DNA of 45,692 nt. It comes from Cyanobacteria bacterium GSL.Bin1. GTDB taxonomy: Bacteria > Cyanobacteriota > Cyanobacteriia > Cyanobacteriales > Rubidibacteraceae. The translations under genes and the position numbers were made by a program. The DNA lies in the NCBI GenBank assembly GCA_009909085.1, contig JAAANX010000038.1, positions 1 to 45,692 on the forward strand, given 5' to 3'. Within the stretch, counting starts at the first letter, position 1. Each line of letters starts with the position of its first letter. The notes beneath the pieces are model-generated. The model was given only the letters and a program-made list of their open reading frames with translations, did no database searches and was not told the origin of the DNA. Of the stretch, positions 8,865-17,926 are shown in pieces.

Positions 8865-9782
8865 ATGTTTTTCAGCATTATTATTCCAACTTATAATCGG
8901 AAACCAATTTTAGAAAAGTGTATTTCTGCCCTGGAAAAACAAGTGATCACTGATTCCAACTTAGTCACTGGATATGAAATTATTATTGTTGATGACGGGT
9001 CAACAGATGATACAATTCCTTGGTTAAAAGTATCCTCCTTTCCTCATGTCCGTTGGCTTGAACAAGCCCACCAAGGTCCCGCGATCGCGCGGAATTTAGG
9101 TATAAAAAAAGCCAAAGGTGACTTCATTATTTTTATCGATAGTGATTTAGTCGTCACAGAAAACTTTATTCAAGCCCATGCCAATTGCTTAAACCAAAGT
9201 GACGAATCTAGTTTTACTTATGGACGAGTGATTAACACTGCAAACTTTGATCATCCCACGGCTGAACCCTATAAAATAACTGACTTTTCTGCTGCTTATT
9301 TTGCTACGGGAAATGTTGCCATTCATCGTCAATGGTTGGAACAAGCCGGTTTATTTGATCCCCAATTTCAACTCTATGGTTGGGAAGATTTAGAACTGGG
9401 AGTGCGGCTGAAAAAACTCGGTTTAAAACTGGTCAAATGTCCTGAGGCTGTTGGATATCATTGGCATCCACCCTTCAATTTAGACCAAATCCCTCAGTTG
9501 ATTGATCAAGAAATTCAACGGGGAAAAATGGGTGTTTTATTCTACCAAAAACATCCTACTTGGGAAGTCAAAATGATGATCCAAATGACCTTATTTCATC
9601 GTTTGCTATGGGGTATTCTCTCGTTAGGCGGAAATTTAAATGAAAAAACGATGCGCCCCCTCTTACAATGGTTAATTGATCATGGCAGATCACAACTGGC
9701 TTTGGAAATTGCACGCATTTTCCTGAATTGGTACAATGTGCAAGCAGTATATCAACAGAAGCAAGTGATAGATAGTCATTAA
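8865..9782 (+). CDS. Family 2 glycosyltransferase
   Basis: A 305-aa GT-A fold glycosyltransferase. It has the start FFSIIIPTYNRKPILEKC, nucleotide-binding VDDGSTDDT, the DXD-like metal site IDSDLVV and the acceptor-side motif YGWEDLELGVRLKKLG. These are the landmarks of GT2 enzymes that transfer sugars to lipids, proteins or growing polysaccharides. There is no membrane segment, so it should act at the cytoplasmic face. The ATG at 8865 fits the family start. A TTG five codons upstream is also in frame. It stands alone, and its acceptor cannot be predicted. Confidence 0.9.
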   Translation: MFFSIIIPTYNRKPILEKCISALEKQVITDSNLVTGYEIIIVDDGSTDDTIPWLKVSSFPHVRWLEQAHQGPAIARNLGIKKAKGDFIIFIDSDLVVTENFIQAHANCLNQSDESSFTYGRVINTANFDHPTAEPYKITDFSAAYFATGNVAIHRQWLEQAGLFDPQFQLYGWEDLELGVRLKKLGLKLVKCPEAVGYHWHPPFNLDQIPQLIDQEIQRGKMGVLFYQKHPTWEVKMMIQMTLFHRLLWGILSLGGNLNEKTMRPLLQWLIDHGRSQLALEIARIFLNWYNVQAVYQQKQVIDSH

Positions 9783-9881
9783 ATCTGACTTGCTTTATCA
9801 CTCAAAATTCCCTTCGTTTTTTTGGAATTAGAAAAATTAAATAAAAATTAAAAAATAATTAGTTATTCTGATTAAATATCC

Positions 9882-9909
9882 TTGACTTTTAAGCAAATAT
9901 CAATAGTAT
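9882..9909 (+). promoter_or_regulatory. Predicted promoter of the LEA-like gene
   Basis: TTGACT (9882-9887) and TAGTAT (9904-9909) are 16 bases apart and lie about 40 bases ahead of the start codon, leaving room for a short leader with GAGGA before the ATG. Confidence 0.5.
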
Positions 9910-9950
9910 TGAGAGTGAAAGCCAGACTGAGCTTATGTGAGGATTAAATA

Positions 9951-10316
9951 ATGATTCTAAGAATGATTAAACAAATTGGACTAATTATTTTCTGCTGCGG
10001 ATTAATTGCATTTTCTAGCGCCTTTGGGTTAGCGACTAGCGCGATCGCTGCACCGGGACCCCTAGCAGCAATGGAAGACATGGCTGATGATGCAACGACG
10101 CAAATGGAAGAAACGGCAGAAGATGCTCAAGAAGCGGTAGAAGAAGGAGTTGAAGACGCTACGGAAAAAGCTAGCGAAGCCAAAGAAACGATTGAAGACA
10201 AAGCTCAAGAAGGAATGGAAAAAACCAAAGAAGCAGCAGACAAAGCCGCTTCTGAAGCCAAAGAAGGTGGCGAAGGGATTATTGATAAAGTGAAAAGTTT
10301 ATTTACGGGTGAATAA
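9951..10316 (+). CDS. Exported LEA-like, Ala/Glu/Lys-rich helical protein
   Basis: A 121-aa protein with a signal peptide (residues 1 to about 34, ending ATSAIAA) and then a low-complexity region built of Ala, Glu, Lys, Asp and Thr. Motifs such as EETAEDAQEAVEEG, EKASEAKETIEDKAQEG and DKAASEAKEGGEG follow the 11-residue rhythm of group 3 LEA proteins, predicting an amphipathic or disordered helix. Such proteins protect membranes and proteins during drying or salt stress in other organisms. Export to the periplasm is inferred. GAGGA precedes the ATG. A convergent hairpin separates it from ggpS. It could instead be an apolipoprotein-like or YtxH-like helix. Confidence 0.65.
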   Translation: MILRMIKQIGLIIFCCGLIAFSSAFGLATSAIAAPGPLAAMEDMADDATTQMEETAEDAQEAVEEGVEDATEKASEAKETIEDKAQEGMEKTKEAADKAASEAKEGGEGIIDKVKSLFTGE

Positions 10317-10341
10317 ACAAATCAACTACTCTGATCTTTAA

Positions 10342-10382
10342 GAGAACTCAACTCCCCCCTGATATTTGGGGGGGGAATTCTC
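10342..10382. terminator. Hairpin between convergent LEA-like gene and ggpS
   Basis: A run of six C (10354-10359) faces a run of eight G (10368-10375), and the flanks GAGAA and TTCTC can extend the stem. There is no clear T run, so efficiency is uncertain, but its position between two gene ends supports termination in both directions. Confidence 0.6.
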
Positions 10383-10401
10383 TATGACTAGAAATTAAGC
10401 A

Positions 10402-11916
10402 TTAGACAGTACTCGGTTGTTGAGCAATATTCTTTTCCATTTCTTTGAACTTTTGGAAGAGATGATCGCCCCAATAGGCGACATCATATTGACTAACCGT
10501 TTTATACATTTTCTCCATCCGTTGCTCTTGTTCAGCTTGCGGCATATCCAATGCCTTATCAATGGCATCATCCATGCGATCCATAGAATAGGGATTGGTT
10601 AAAATCGCTTCTGGTAATTCCACTGCCGCCCCGACAAACTCAGACAGAATCAAGGTTCCCCCTTTTCCTTCCCGCGCAATAACATATTCTTTGGCAACCA
10701 GGTTGAGGCCATCCCGCAAGGGGGTTGTCCAACAGACATCTGCCGCGCGATAATAGCACATTAAATCATCAAATGGAATGGGCTGGGTAAAGAGCATAAT
10801 GGGAATCCACTCAAAGGTGGCAAAGCGTCCATTAATTTCACCCACCAACTGCTCAATCAAGTTTTGCGCTTCTTCATACACTCGCATCCCACTTGCTGGT
10901 GCCACGCAAGTGACCATCATATTTACTTTACCCTGTAATTCAGGACGGCGTTCTAATAGGCGACCGTAAGCTTCCAGCATTTCTCGTACACCTTTGACAT
11001 AATCGACTCTTCCTGCCGACATAATTAACTTGCGTCCCTGCAGGCGTTCTAAAATTTCTTGATACCGTTGTTGCGTTTCTGGCTTATCTAAGTTGTTTGA
11101 GATCTGTTGTGGGTTGGTTCCCACAGGAAACGCATCGATGTTGACCAGCCGATCGCGCCACCGCAATTGAGTTGTCATCTCTGGTTCGGCTAACGCTGTT
11201 CCTACTGGTGTAATATGTTGTGGAACCGGACCTTTATGAACGACTTCCACTGAGCGTAAACTCCGCGCCACATTTACAAAGTTTTCCGAATAGCGAGGGA
11301 TGTGGAAACCCACAATATTACAGCACAGCAGGCTATCAATAATTTCTTCCCGCCAGGGCAGAATATTAAATATATCTACTGAGGGGAAGGGAGTGTGATG
11401 GAAAAAGGCAATTTTCGCGTTGGGTTTAATCTGGCGGATGTAATGAGGGACAAGCCAGAGATTATAATCATGCACCCAAATTAACGCATCATCTGCTGCC
11501 TCTTCACAAGCCGCTTCAGCAAATAAACGATTCACTTCATGAAAATTTTCCCAATCGGAAGTTTCATAGGTAAAATGGTAGGGAAAAGAGTGTAAAATCG
11601 GCCAAAATGCTTCTTTAGAAGTAATGTGATAGAAGTCTCTAACTTGATCCGGGGTTAAAGCAATGCGCCGCACATTATAGTTGCCCCCATCTTCAATTTC
11701 ATCGACTGGAATCCGTGCTTTAAACTCAGCATTATCTTTTGATTTTACTTCTTTCCAAGCGACCCAAGTCCCTTGATTGACATTAGAAAAAAATCCCTTT
11801 AACGTCGGAACAATACCGTTTGGACTCTTTTTTGCTTTGTAATGAATGACCCCATCTTCATCCATCACTTCATCATAAGGTTGACGATGATAGAGAATTA
11901 CCAAAGAAGATTTCAT
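10402..11916 (-). CDS. ggpS: Glucosylglycerol-phosphate synthase
   Basis: A 504-aa family 20 glycosyltransferase that joins glucose from ADP-glucose to glycerol-3-phosphate, the first step to the osmolyte glucosylglycerol. The start MKSSLVILYHRQPYDE and the segment HTPFPSVDIFNILPWREEI fit GgpS better than trehalose-phosphate synthase. SAGRVDYVKGV and LRDGLNLVAKEYV are the donor-site motifs. The ATG at 11916 has a strong site (AGGAGGTAA). The frame stays open upstream to 12042, but those residues are not family-like. Regulation by salt is known in relatives, but no operator is recognised here. The phosphatase partner is not in the window. Confidence 0.92.
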   Translation of the reverse strand: MKSSLVILYHRQPYDEVMDEDGVIHYKAKKSPNGIVPTLKGFFSNVNQGTWVAWKEVKSKDNAEFKARIPVDEIEDGGNYNVRRIALTPDQVRDFYHITSKEAFWPILHSFPYHFTYETSDWENFHEVNRLFAEAACEEAADDALIWVHDYNLWLVPHYIRQIKPNAKIAFFHHTPFPSVDIFNILPWREEIIDSLLCCNIVGFHIPRYSENFVNVARSLRSVEVVHKGPVPQHITPVGTALAEPEMTTQLRWRDRLVNIDAFPVGTNPQQISNNLDKPETQQRYQEILERLQGRKLIMSAGRVDYVKGVREMLEAYGRLLERRPELQGKVNMMVTCVAPASGMRVYEEAQNLIEQLVGEINGRFATFEWIPIMLFTQPIPFDDLMCYYRAADVCWTTPLRDGLNLVAKEYVIAREGKGGTLILSEFVGAAVELPEAILTNPYSMDRMDDAIDKALDMPQAEQEQRMEKMYKTVSQYDVAYWGDHLFQKFKEMEKNIAQQPSTV

Positions 11917-12245
11917 AGAGTTACCTCCTACTTGAAGCGTAAATTTATATAGTCTCTGTATTTTTATTCCGTTCTGATCCAGATTAAAATAACAAAGATA
12001 AAGATTAGCATAAACCTTAACATAGACTCCGCCTGTTCTCACCGACCTAACGATAGAATGTGAAAAAGATTAAAAACTATCTAATCGTAATTTGATAGTT
12101 GCAGGAGTGGCAATACAAACAGCTTGATCGCTTTTCAGAGAATCGCCTCAGTCTCAGGTAGAATTAGTAGATCGAGCAACCAAACTTTGTATGATGAAGA
12201 GAGAATATTAAAGCGTTACTATCAAGGACAATTGTCTCTCACTGT
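11917..12245. other. Divergent intergenic region, ggpS and RMD1-like gene
   Basis: This gap of 329 bases should hold the promoters of both flanking genes. It is AT-rich with no repeat, RNA fold or clear operator that I could support. Confidence 0.4.
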
Positions 12246-13067
12246 ATGCAAACCCTAGCATTTCCAACAGCAAAAACCGATACGATTCAAACACAAGCCC
12301 TATTTATTGGTGAAGCAATCGATTGTCGTTCTCTAGAAAAAGATTATGAATGCATTGCCACTTTGCCTTTTGTCGTCAAAGTTGGCGCAACAGGAGTTGC
12401 CGTTCTTTTTCCTTATGGTGTGGTTGTTTTATTTGGGCTCAGTCAAGAAGAAGAAACTCAATTTCTCAAAAACTTAGCAGGATATGTCAGTGAACCATTT
12501 CCTGATCCAGAGATGGAAAGCGTTGAAATCAAACTCAACCCGGAAAAAAGTGAGCGAGTTAAAAATGGCATTCTTTACTTAAATAAATACAGCATTGAAC
12601 ATTTACAAATTGTTGCTGATATTTTAGGGAAAACCGTTGTTTTAGCCCATTATGAAACTAAGCTTGCTTCAGTTTTTGACCAAGTCGAACCCTTTACGGC
12701 AAGTTTACAAAAAAATTACCAACTGACCCGTCCAGGAAAAGAATTACTCCATGAACTAGGCAGTACCTTTCTCTTTCAATACAAAATGGTAGCACGAGTG
12801 GAAATTATTGATAAGCCGGAACTTTTATGGGAAGTACCAGAACTAGAAAATCTTTATTTACGTCTTGAAGATGAATATGAAATCAAAGAACGTCATCATG
12901 CCTTAGAACGAAAATTAGATTTAATTTATCGTACATCCCAAACTGTTCTGGAACTGATGGAACATAAGACGAGTTTAAGAGTGGAATGGTATATTGTCAT
13001 TCTCATTGTGGTGGAAATTGTGTTGTCAGTTTATGAACTCTTTATTCGCGATTTATTGTTGAATTAG
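12246..13067 (+). CDS. RMD1/DUF155 family protein
   Basis: A 273-aa protein with the DUF155 pattern: FVVKVGATGVAVLFPYGVVVLFG in the first third, the helical DKPELLWEVPELENLYLRLEDEYEIKERH, and a final LIYRTSQTVLELMEHKTSLRVEWYIVILIVVEIVLS. The last part includes one C-terminal membrane helix (about residues 248-266). Relatives include yeast RMD1 and human RMND1, a mitochondrial inner-membrane protein needed for translation. The bacterial role is unknown. Length is typical. The stop codon lies within the first unit of a heptamer repeat. Confidence 0.88.
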   Translation: MQTLAFPTAKTDTIQTQALFIGEAIDCRSLEKDYECIATLPFVVKVGATGVAVLFPYGVVVLFGLSQEEETQFLKNLAGYVSEPFPDPEMESVEIKLNPEKSERVKNGILYLNKYSIEHLQIVADILGKTVVLAHYETKLASVFDQVEPFTASLQKNYQLTRPGKELLHELGSTFLFQYKMVARVEIIDKPELLWEVPELENLYLRLEDEYEIKERHHALERKLDLIYRTSQTVLELMEHKTSLRVEWYIVILIVVEIVLSVYELFIRDLLLN

Positions 13068-13084
13068 TCATTAGTCATTGGTAA
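13064..13084 (+). repeat. Short heptamer array at a gene end
   Basis: TTAGTCA, TTAGTCA, then the imperfect TTGGTAA. The first unit contains the TAG stop of the preceding gene. The units match the longer arrays at 34530 and 35568. Confidence 0.6.
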
Positions 13085-13112
13085 CCGATTTATAAAAAAT
13101 AAATAAAGAATC

Positions 13113-14348
13113 ATGCGTGTAGTCGTCATTGGTGGTGGTGCGGCCGGTTTTTTTGCTGCGATTACTTGTGCCAGCGTCACCCCAGAAACGGAAGTCATTT
13201 TGCTCGAAGCCGGGAAACAGCCCTTAGGGAAAGTACGGATTTCTGGCGGCGGGAGATGCAATGTCACCCATCATTGTTTTGATCCCAGATTGCTGGTTCA
13301 AGCTTATCCTCGTGGGGGAAAAGCCTTGCGGGGGGCGTTTACGCGCTTTCAACCTCAAGATACGGTCAGTTGGTTTGAAAGCCGAGGGGTTCCTTTAAAA
13401 ACAGAAGCCGATGGACGGATGTTTCCTGTTAGCGATAACTCTGAAACGATTATTAATTGTTTAGTGAAAGAGGCAAAAGTCCAAGGTGTGAAAGTAAAAA
13501 CTGGGGTGAAAGTGCAGTGGGTCAGTTATGAAAAAGGACGATTTATGATTGAGTTAAAAAATGGCGATTATTTGAGCAGCGATCGCGCTCTTTTAGCAAC
13601 AGGAAGTCAACGTCTTGCTTATCAATGGCTGACCCAATTGGGTCACAAAATAATCCCGCCCATCCCTTCTCTGTTTACCTTTAATATTCAAGACGAACGA
13701 TTCGCTGATTTAGCCGGGATTAGTGTGGCAAATGTCGCGGTACAATTAGCAGTTAAAGGAAAAGAAAGCTATCGACAAACCGGACAACTTTTAATCACCC
13801 ATTGGGGATTAAGCGGACCAGCTGTTTTGAAGTTATCCGCTTATGGGGCAAGAGTTTTACATGACCATCGTTACCAAATGGGCTTATTCATCAACTGGTT
13901 GCCCAAGGAAAATTTAGAAACCATTAGAGAAAAATTATTGGCGCAAAAAGAAGCAACCCCTCGCCGCCAAGTCACCAACTTTTCTCCGGTTATGATTCCC
14001 CGTCGTCTCTGGGAAAAACTCGCGATCGCGTCAGGAATTTCTAACACTCAACGCTGGGCAGAAGTATCGAAAAAACAAATGACTGCTTTTGCTAAAGAAT
14101 TAACCCAAGGTCACTTTCACATTCAGGGCAAAGGGGTTTTCAAAGAAGAATTTGTCACCTGTGGCGGGGTTGATTTAAAGGAAGTGAATTTTAAGACCAT
14201 GGAAAGTAAGTTAGTGCCTGGACTTTACTTTGCCGGCGAAATCTTAGATATTGATGGCATAACCGGTGGTTTTAATTTCCAAAATGCTTGGACAACAGGC
14301 TGGTTAGCAGGACAAGCCATGGGAGAACGAGGTGATGAAGTTCAGTGA
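13113..14348 (+). CDS. HI0933/YhiN-type FAD-dependent flavoprotein
   Basis: A 411-aa protein with an N-terminal FAD-binding motif (VVVIGGGAAGFFAA, residues 3-16), then GKVRISGGGRCNVTHH, the fingerprint of the HI0933 family (also called aminoacetone oxidase-like or YhiN). The C-terminal ELTQGHFHIQGKG and YFAGEILDIDGITGGFN close the FAD site. The true substrate of these flavoproteins is not established. Its end overlaps lpxD by 14 bases, which suggests co-translation. Confidence 0.9.
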   Translation: MRVVVIGGGAAGFFAAITCASVTPETEVILLEAGKQPLGKVRISGGGRCNVTHHCFDPRLLVQAYPRGGKALRGAFTRFQPQDTVSWFESRGVPLKTEADGRMFPVSDNSETIINCLVKEAKVQGVKVKTGVKVQWVSYEKGRFMIELKNGDYLSSDRALLATGSQRLAYQWLTQLGHKIIPPIPSLFTFNIQDERFADLAGISVANVAVQLAVKGKESYRQTGQLLITHWGLSGPAVLKLSAYGARVLHDHRYQMGLFINWLPKENLETIREKLLAQKEATPRRQVTNFSPVMIPRRLWEKLAIASGISNTQRWAEVSKKQMTAFAKELTQGHFHIQGKGVFKEEFVTCGGVDLKEVNFKTMESKLVPGLYFAGEILDIDGITGGFNFQNAWTTGWLAGQAMGERGDEVQ

Positions 14349-15360
14349 AATTGTTAAAAAGCTAGAAAAAATAACAACCATAACCGTTAACGTCAACAGT
14401 GATCCGGAGATTAAAGGACTCAGCGCCATTGATCAGGCCAGGGGGAATACGCTTTCTTACATTGAGGGCAGTCGCTTTGCCGACTACATTAACCAAACCT
14501 CAGCCAGTGCCTTAATTTTACCTGAGGATGAAACCCTACAAGCGCAGGCGAACGCCAACGGAATCCCTTGGATCGCGAGTCCTTCCCCTCGTTTACTCTT
14601 TGCTCGTGTCATTGATCTGTTTTATCAACCCTTTCAGCCTACCCCAGATATTCATCCCAGTGCAGTGATTGATCCCTCAGCGGTCATTCAAGAAAATGTT
14701 TATATTGGTCCGAATGTGGTCATTTATCCCCATGTCACCATTGGCAGTGGCGTTTGCATTTATGGCAATGTGGTGATTTATCCGGATGTGGTAATTCGCG
14801 ATCGCGCAGTCTTACACGCCAACTGTACCATTCATGAGCGCACTCAGATTGGCAAAGATTGCATGATCCATAGTGGTGCCGTAATCGGTGGTGAAGGATT
14901 TGGCTTTGTTCCCACCGCACAAGGTTGGTACAAGATGCAGCAATCGGGTTGCGTGGTGCTAGAAGAAGGCGTTGAAGTCGGTTCTAATAGTACGATTGAT
15001 CGCCCGGCAGTGGGAGAAACCCGGGTTGGACGCAATACTAAGTTAGATGATGGGGTGCATATTGGACACGGTTGCCAAATTGGGGAAAATTGTGCTTTTG
15101 CCGGACAAGTTGCTCTAGCCGGCGGTGTAAAAGTGGGTAATTCTGTTTTATTAGGCGGACAAACCGGAATTGTCAATCAAGTCGTGATCGGCGATGGGGC
15201 GCGGGTAACGGCTCAATCCGGTGTGACTCGCGATGTGAAGCCGGGAGAAGTGGTGTCGGGTTCACCAGCAGTGGCTAATGCGATTTATCTCAAGTCCAGC
15301 GCCATTTATAAACGACTACCGGAGATGTATCGCACCTTTAAACGTCTGGTCAGACCATAA
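14335..15360 (+). CDS. lpxD: UDP-3-O-acylglucosamine N-acyltransferase
   Basis: A 341-aa enzyme of lipid A synthesis that adds a hydroxyacyl chain to the 2-amino group of UDP-3-O-acylglucosamine. There is an N-terminal uridine-binding domain, then many hexapeptide repeats (IDPSAVIQENVYIGPNVVI onward) forming a left-handed beta helix. HIGHGCQIG contains the usual catalytic histidine. The C-terminal SGSPAVANAIYLKSSAIYKRLPEMYRTFKRL is typical. The ATG at 14335 follows GAGAACGAGG. A GTG one codon earlier was rejected. Other lipid A genes are not in the window. Confidence 0.95.
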   Translation: MKFSEIVKKLEKITTITVNVNSDPEIKGLSAIDQARGNTLSYIEGSRFADYINQTSASALILPEDETLQAQANANGIPWIASPSPRLLFARVIDLFYQPFQPTPDIHPSAVIDPSAVIQENVYIGPNVVIYPHVTIGSGVCIYGNVVIYPDVVIRDRAVLHANCTIHERTQIGKDCMIHSGAVIGGEGFGFVPTAQGWYKMQQSGCVVLEEGVEVGSNSTIDRPAVGETRVGRNTKLDDGVHIGHGCQIGENCAFAGQVALAGGVKVGNSVLLGGQTGIVNQVVIGDGARVTAQSGVTRDVKPGEVVSGSPAVANAIYLKSSAIYKRLPEMYRTFKRLVRP

Positions 15361-15366
15361 CCCCTT

Positions 15367-16395
15367 TTATTGTGCTACATCGAGCCATTGCTGAAACTGC
15401 TGTTCGTGTTCAGCCACCCAATTTTCCGCATGACGACGAATGTCACTGGCGCTGTCTTCTCCGTCACGTAGCAATTGATTTTGGGCGCTAACATCAGCAA
15501 TGGGAATTTGCACCTGTTCCATAAACGCGATCGCAGCCGGATGAGATTGGGCAAACTCTTGATTAGCAAGAATCATAATTTCATCAGTGACAAAGCCTAA
15601 ATTTTTTCCTTGGTAAGTCGTATCCGGATTTGGGCTGCTGGTGCTTTTTTCCGGTAGGGTCGTATAAGGGACTTCTAGCCATGCCACATCTTCACCGGGG
15701 ACAAGTCTACTGCTGGTCCAGAGAGGGGTCCAAGTGTAGTATAAAATCGGCTTCTCTTGTTGATAGCGAGCAATCACATCTGCCATCAGAGCAAAATATT
15801 TACCGCTTTCGTGTTCTACGGTGGAGGTTAAATTGTAGGCAGCGAGGTGGTGGTTAATAATCGTTTCACAGCCCCAACCGGCATTACAGCCTACGAGATT
15901 GGCTTTCCCATCGTCATCGGTATCGAAAATTTTAGCAATTTCCGGGTCTTGGAGTTGCTCTAAATTCGTAATATTATGCTTTTGTGCTGTGGCGCGATCA
16001 ATGAGATAGCCCTGCACCGCATTATCAACAATGACACCCACTTTTGCCAATTTTTCGTCACCCCCACTATTTTCATAGAATTTGCGTCCTAATTGTTGCC
16101 AGTGGGCTGCAGTGTAATCGAGTCCTCCTGCTGCAAGATCCGTGTGCATTAAGGCGGGTTCTAACTCTCGCATCCGCCCGATTTCATAACCTAATTGTTC
16201 TAAGCCAATATTGACAATTTCAGTTTGAAAGCGCTCTTCTAGAGAAACATAAGTGGGGGTCACTTTAACGCCTGTACCCGGAAGATTAGGACGTTTTTGC
16301 TCCTGAACAGAAGAATTTTGGCAACTATTGAGTGCTACGCCAGTGAATACGGTACTAAGTGTCAAAAAAAGGAAAAAAGTGATTTTTCGCAGCAT
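15367..16395 (-). CDS. proX: ProX-like glycine betaine-binding lipoprotein
   Basis: A substrate-binding protein of about 342 aa. It has a signal sequence with a lipobox (ALNSC), then the ProX/OpuAC fold with LEQLGYEIGRMRELEP, LVGCNAGWGCE and PILYYTWTPLWTSSRL. The aromatic residues in the latter are in the usual betaine cage region. It would capture glycine betaine or proline betaine for an ABC importer. No ATPase or permease gene lies beside it, which is unusual. The ATG at 16395 gives a normal signal peptide. A GTG four codons upstream is possible. Confidence 0.88.
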   Translation of the reverse strand: MLRKITFFLFLTLSTVFTGVALNSCQNSSVQEQKRPNLPGTGVKVTPTYVSLEERFQTEIVNIGLEQLGYEIGRMRELEPALMHTDLAAGGLDYTAAHWQQLGRKFYENSGGDEKLAKVGVIVDNAVQGYLIDRATAQKHNITNLEQLQDPEIAKIFDTDDDGKANLVGCNAGWGCETIINHHLAAYNLTSTVEHESGKYFALMADVIARYQQEKPILYYTWTPLWTSSRLVPGEDVAWLEVPYTTLPEKSTSSPNPDTTYQGKNLGFVTDEIMILANQEFAQSHPAAIAFMEQVQIPIADVSAQNQLLRDGEDSASDIRRHAENWVAEHEQQFQQWLDVAQ

Positions 16396-16468
16396 GAAAT
16401 GGGGCACAATGACAATACAAAGCGACAGGTCAGACGCTATTTAATACAGTGTATCGGATGAGGCAATC

Positions 16469-17560
16469 ATGTTTGAGGATATTGCGAGCGCGATCGCGCA
16501 ACAAGACTATACCACTGCCGCTCAATTAATTGACACTTGCAAACAAGAATATCCCCACCATCCTTGGCTGACCTTCTATACGGCACAAGTTGACGCTGCA
16601 CAAGGGAATCTGGAAATTGCTGAAAAAGCCTATCAAAAGCTATTGCAGGAGTGTAGTAATCGTAAACTGCTCTCTCAAACCCGAGAAGCCCTCCGTCATT
16701 TAGAAACAGCACAAACGGAACGGGGAAAAGACGCCATTACCGAAGCCCTTGCCCAACCCGGCGGACAAGATCCTGCGGTTTTTATTCTCAGTGCGATTTC
16801 TGCTACAGAGAAACAACAAGCAGCGCCGATTTTGGCAAAAACCTTTCACCTTGATCCTTATAATGCGCGGCTACAACTCCCCAGTCGTGGGTGGCGCTTG
16901 TTCCGCCTTGGGGCAATGGGAGAATTGCTCTACTACAGTAAAGTCTTGCAAAATCGCAACATTCCTTGCTTTTGTACCCCTCTCAATGCCCTCGATACCC
17001 TCAATGTGTTTCAAGTGCAATATTTACGCAGCGAAGGGAATCAGGTGAGTGCCCGTTGTTCCAATGATCAAGGTCAAGAAGGAACCTTAACCTTTCAGTG
17101 GTCAGAGGTACAGCAGCAAGTCCAGGGGCGTCTTCCGATTTTTGAGGAAGTGGTCACCACCGATGCCAGGCGCAAGCTGAAACGGAAAACCGAAACGTTA
17201 GATTACGTGCAGTTTTGTGATTTACACTTACTGCACCGACGTACCCTTCTTCGCTTGTGTGACCAACAGTATCAATTTCAACAGAATGCCCCCCTGAGTC
17301 AAACGATTCAAAAAGGAGAAACCCTGCGCCGCAATTGGTTACAACTGCTAGCTTACTTAGAAGAAAAAATGCCTGGGATTCAGCGGTGGCATGATTTTAC
17401 CTCCTTTGGCGAAGGCGCGATCGCGTTCCCCCAAATGTTACAGCGCCTTACCTCCCACATTGATCTCAAACGACGTCATGAAACCAGTTGGGATGCTGCA
17501 TTTCAACTCTACAGCGGTCTGGTCTTTTTTAAGGGAGAAAGCGATCTAAAGCAGCCTTAA
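16469..17560 (+). CDS. TPR-like repeat protein, conserved in cyanobacteria
   Basis: A 363-aa soluble protein whose first 100 residues are paired helices of the TPR type (DYTTAAQLIDTCKQEYPHHPWLTFYTAQVDAAQGNLEIAEKAYQKLLQ). The middle part (RLQLPSRGWRLFRLGAMGELLYYSKVLQ) and the C-terminal helical part (LDYVQFCDLHLLHRRTLLRLCDQQ) are not assigned to a domain I know. It has no signal peptide. A role in protein interaction is inferred from the repeats. Its 3' end overlaps the antisense metal sensor gene by 32 bases. Confidence 0.75.
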   Translation: MFEDIASAIAQQDYTTAAQLIDTCKQEYPHHPWLTFYTAQVDAAQGNLEIAEKAYQKLLQECSNRKLLSQTREALRHLETAQTERGKDAITEALAQPGGQDPAVFILSAISATEKQQAAPILAKTFHLDPYNARLQLPSRGWRLFRLGAMGELLYYSKVLQNRNIPCFCTPLNALDTLNVFQVQYLRSEGNQVSARCSNDQGQEGTLTFQWSEVQQQVQGRLPIFEEVVTTDARRKLKRKTETLDYVQFCDLHLLHRRTLLRLCDQQYQFQQNAPLSQTIQKGETLRRNWLQLLAYLEEKMPGIQRWHDFTSFGEGAIAFPQMLQRLTSHIDLKRRHETSWDAAFQLYSGLVFFKGESDLKQP

Positions 17561-17882
17561 GTTCTTCCAATTCCGTATCAATATTGCCTTCTTTAGAAGC
17601 ACGAGTAATACACTCACTCAAATGTTCATCTAAAATCATCCGCGCCACGCGGTCTAATGCCCCTCTCACCGCAGCAATTTGCATCAAGACTTCTGGGCAA
17701 GGACGACTTTCCGAAACCATCGTTTTGACGCCTCGAATATGTCCTTCTAAGCGCGAGAGACGATTGACGATGCGCCGCAGCGACTCTTCACTGTGGACAT
17801 GAGGATGACTTTCAAAATCCGAGTGCGGGTGAGAATGAGAACTTGCGTTATTTTGAGCTTGCGGAGCAGCGTTTTCAGTCAA
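17529..17882 (-). CDS. inrS: InrS-like nickel sensor, CsoR family repressor
   Basis: A 117-aa all-helical CsoR/RcnR family regulator that should bind DNA without metal and release it on binding nickel. The core is LRRIVNRLSRLEGHIRGVKTM, then PCPEVLMQIAAVRGALDRVAR and DEHLSECI. The residues His30, Cys62, His87 and Cys91 match the Synechocystis InrS ligands His21, Cys53, His78 and Cys82 with a constant offset of nine. The N-terminal tail is very His-rich (about residues 14-31). The expected target, an nrsD-type nickel exporter, is not in the window. A copper CsoR is less likely given the tail. Confidence 0.85.
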   Translation of the reverse strand: MTENAAPQAQNNASSHSHPHSDFESHPHVHSEESLRRIVNRLSRLEGHIRGVKTMVSESRPCPEVLMQIAAVRGALDRVARMILDEHLSECITRASKEGNIDTELEELKAALDRFLP

Positions 17883-17926
17883 TGTGGGTTCGACTCCAAT
17901 TTCGACGACAATCCTATTAATCCAGT

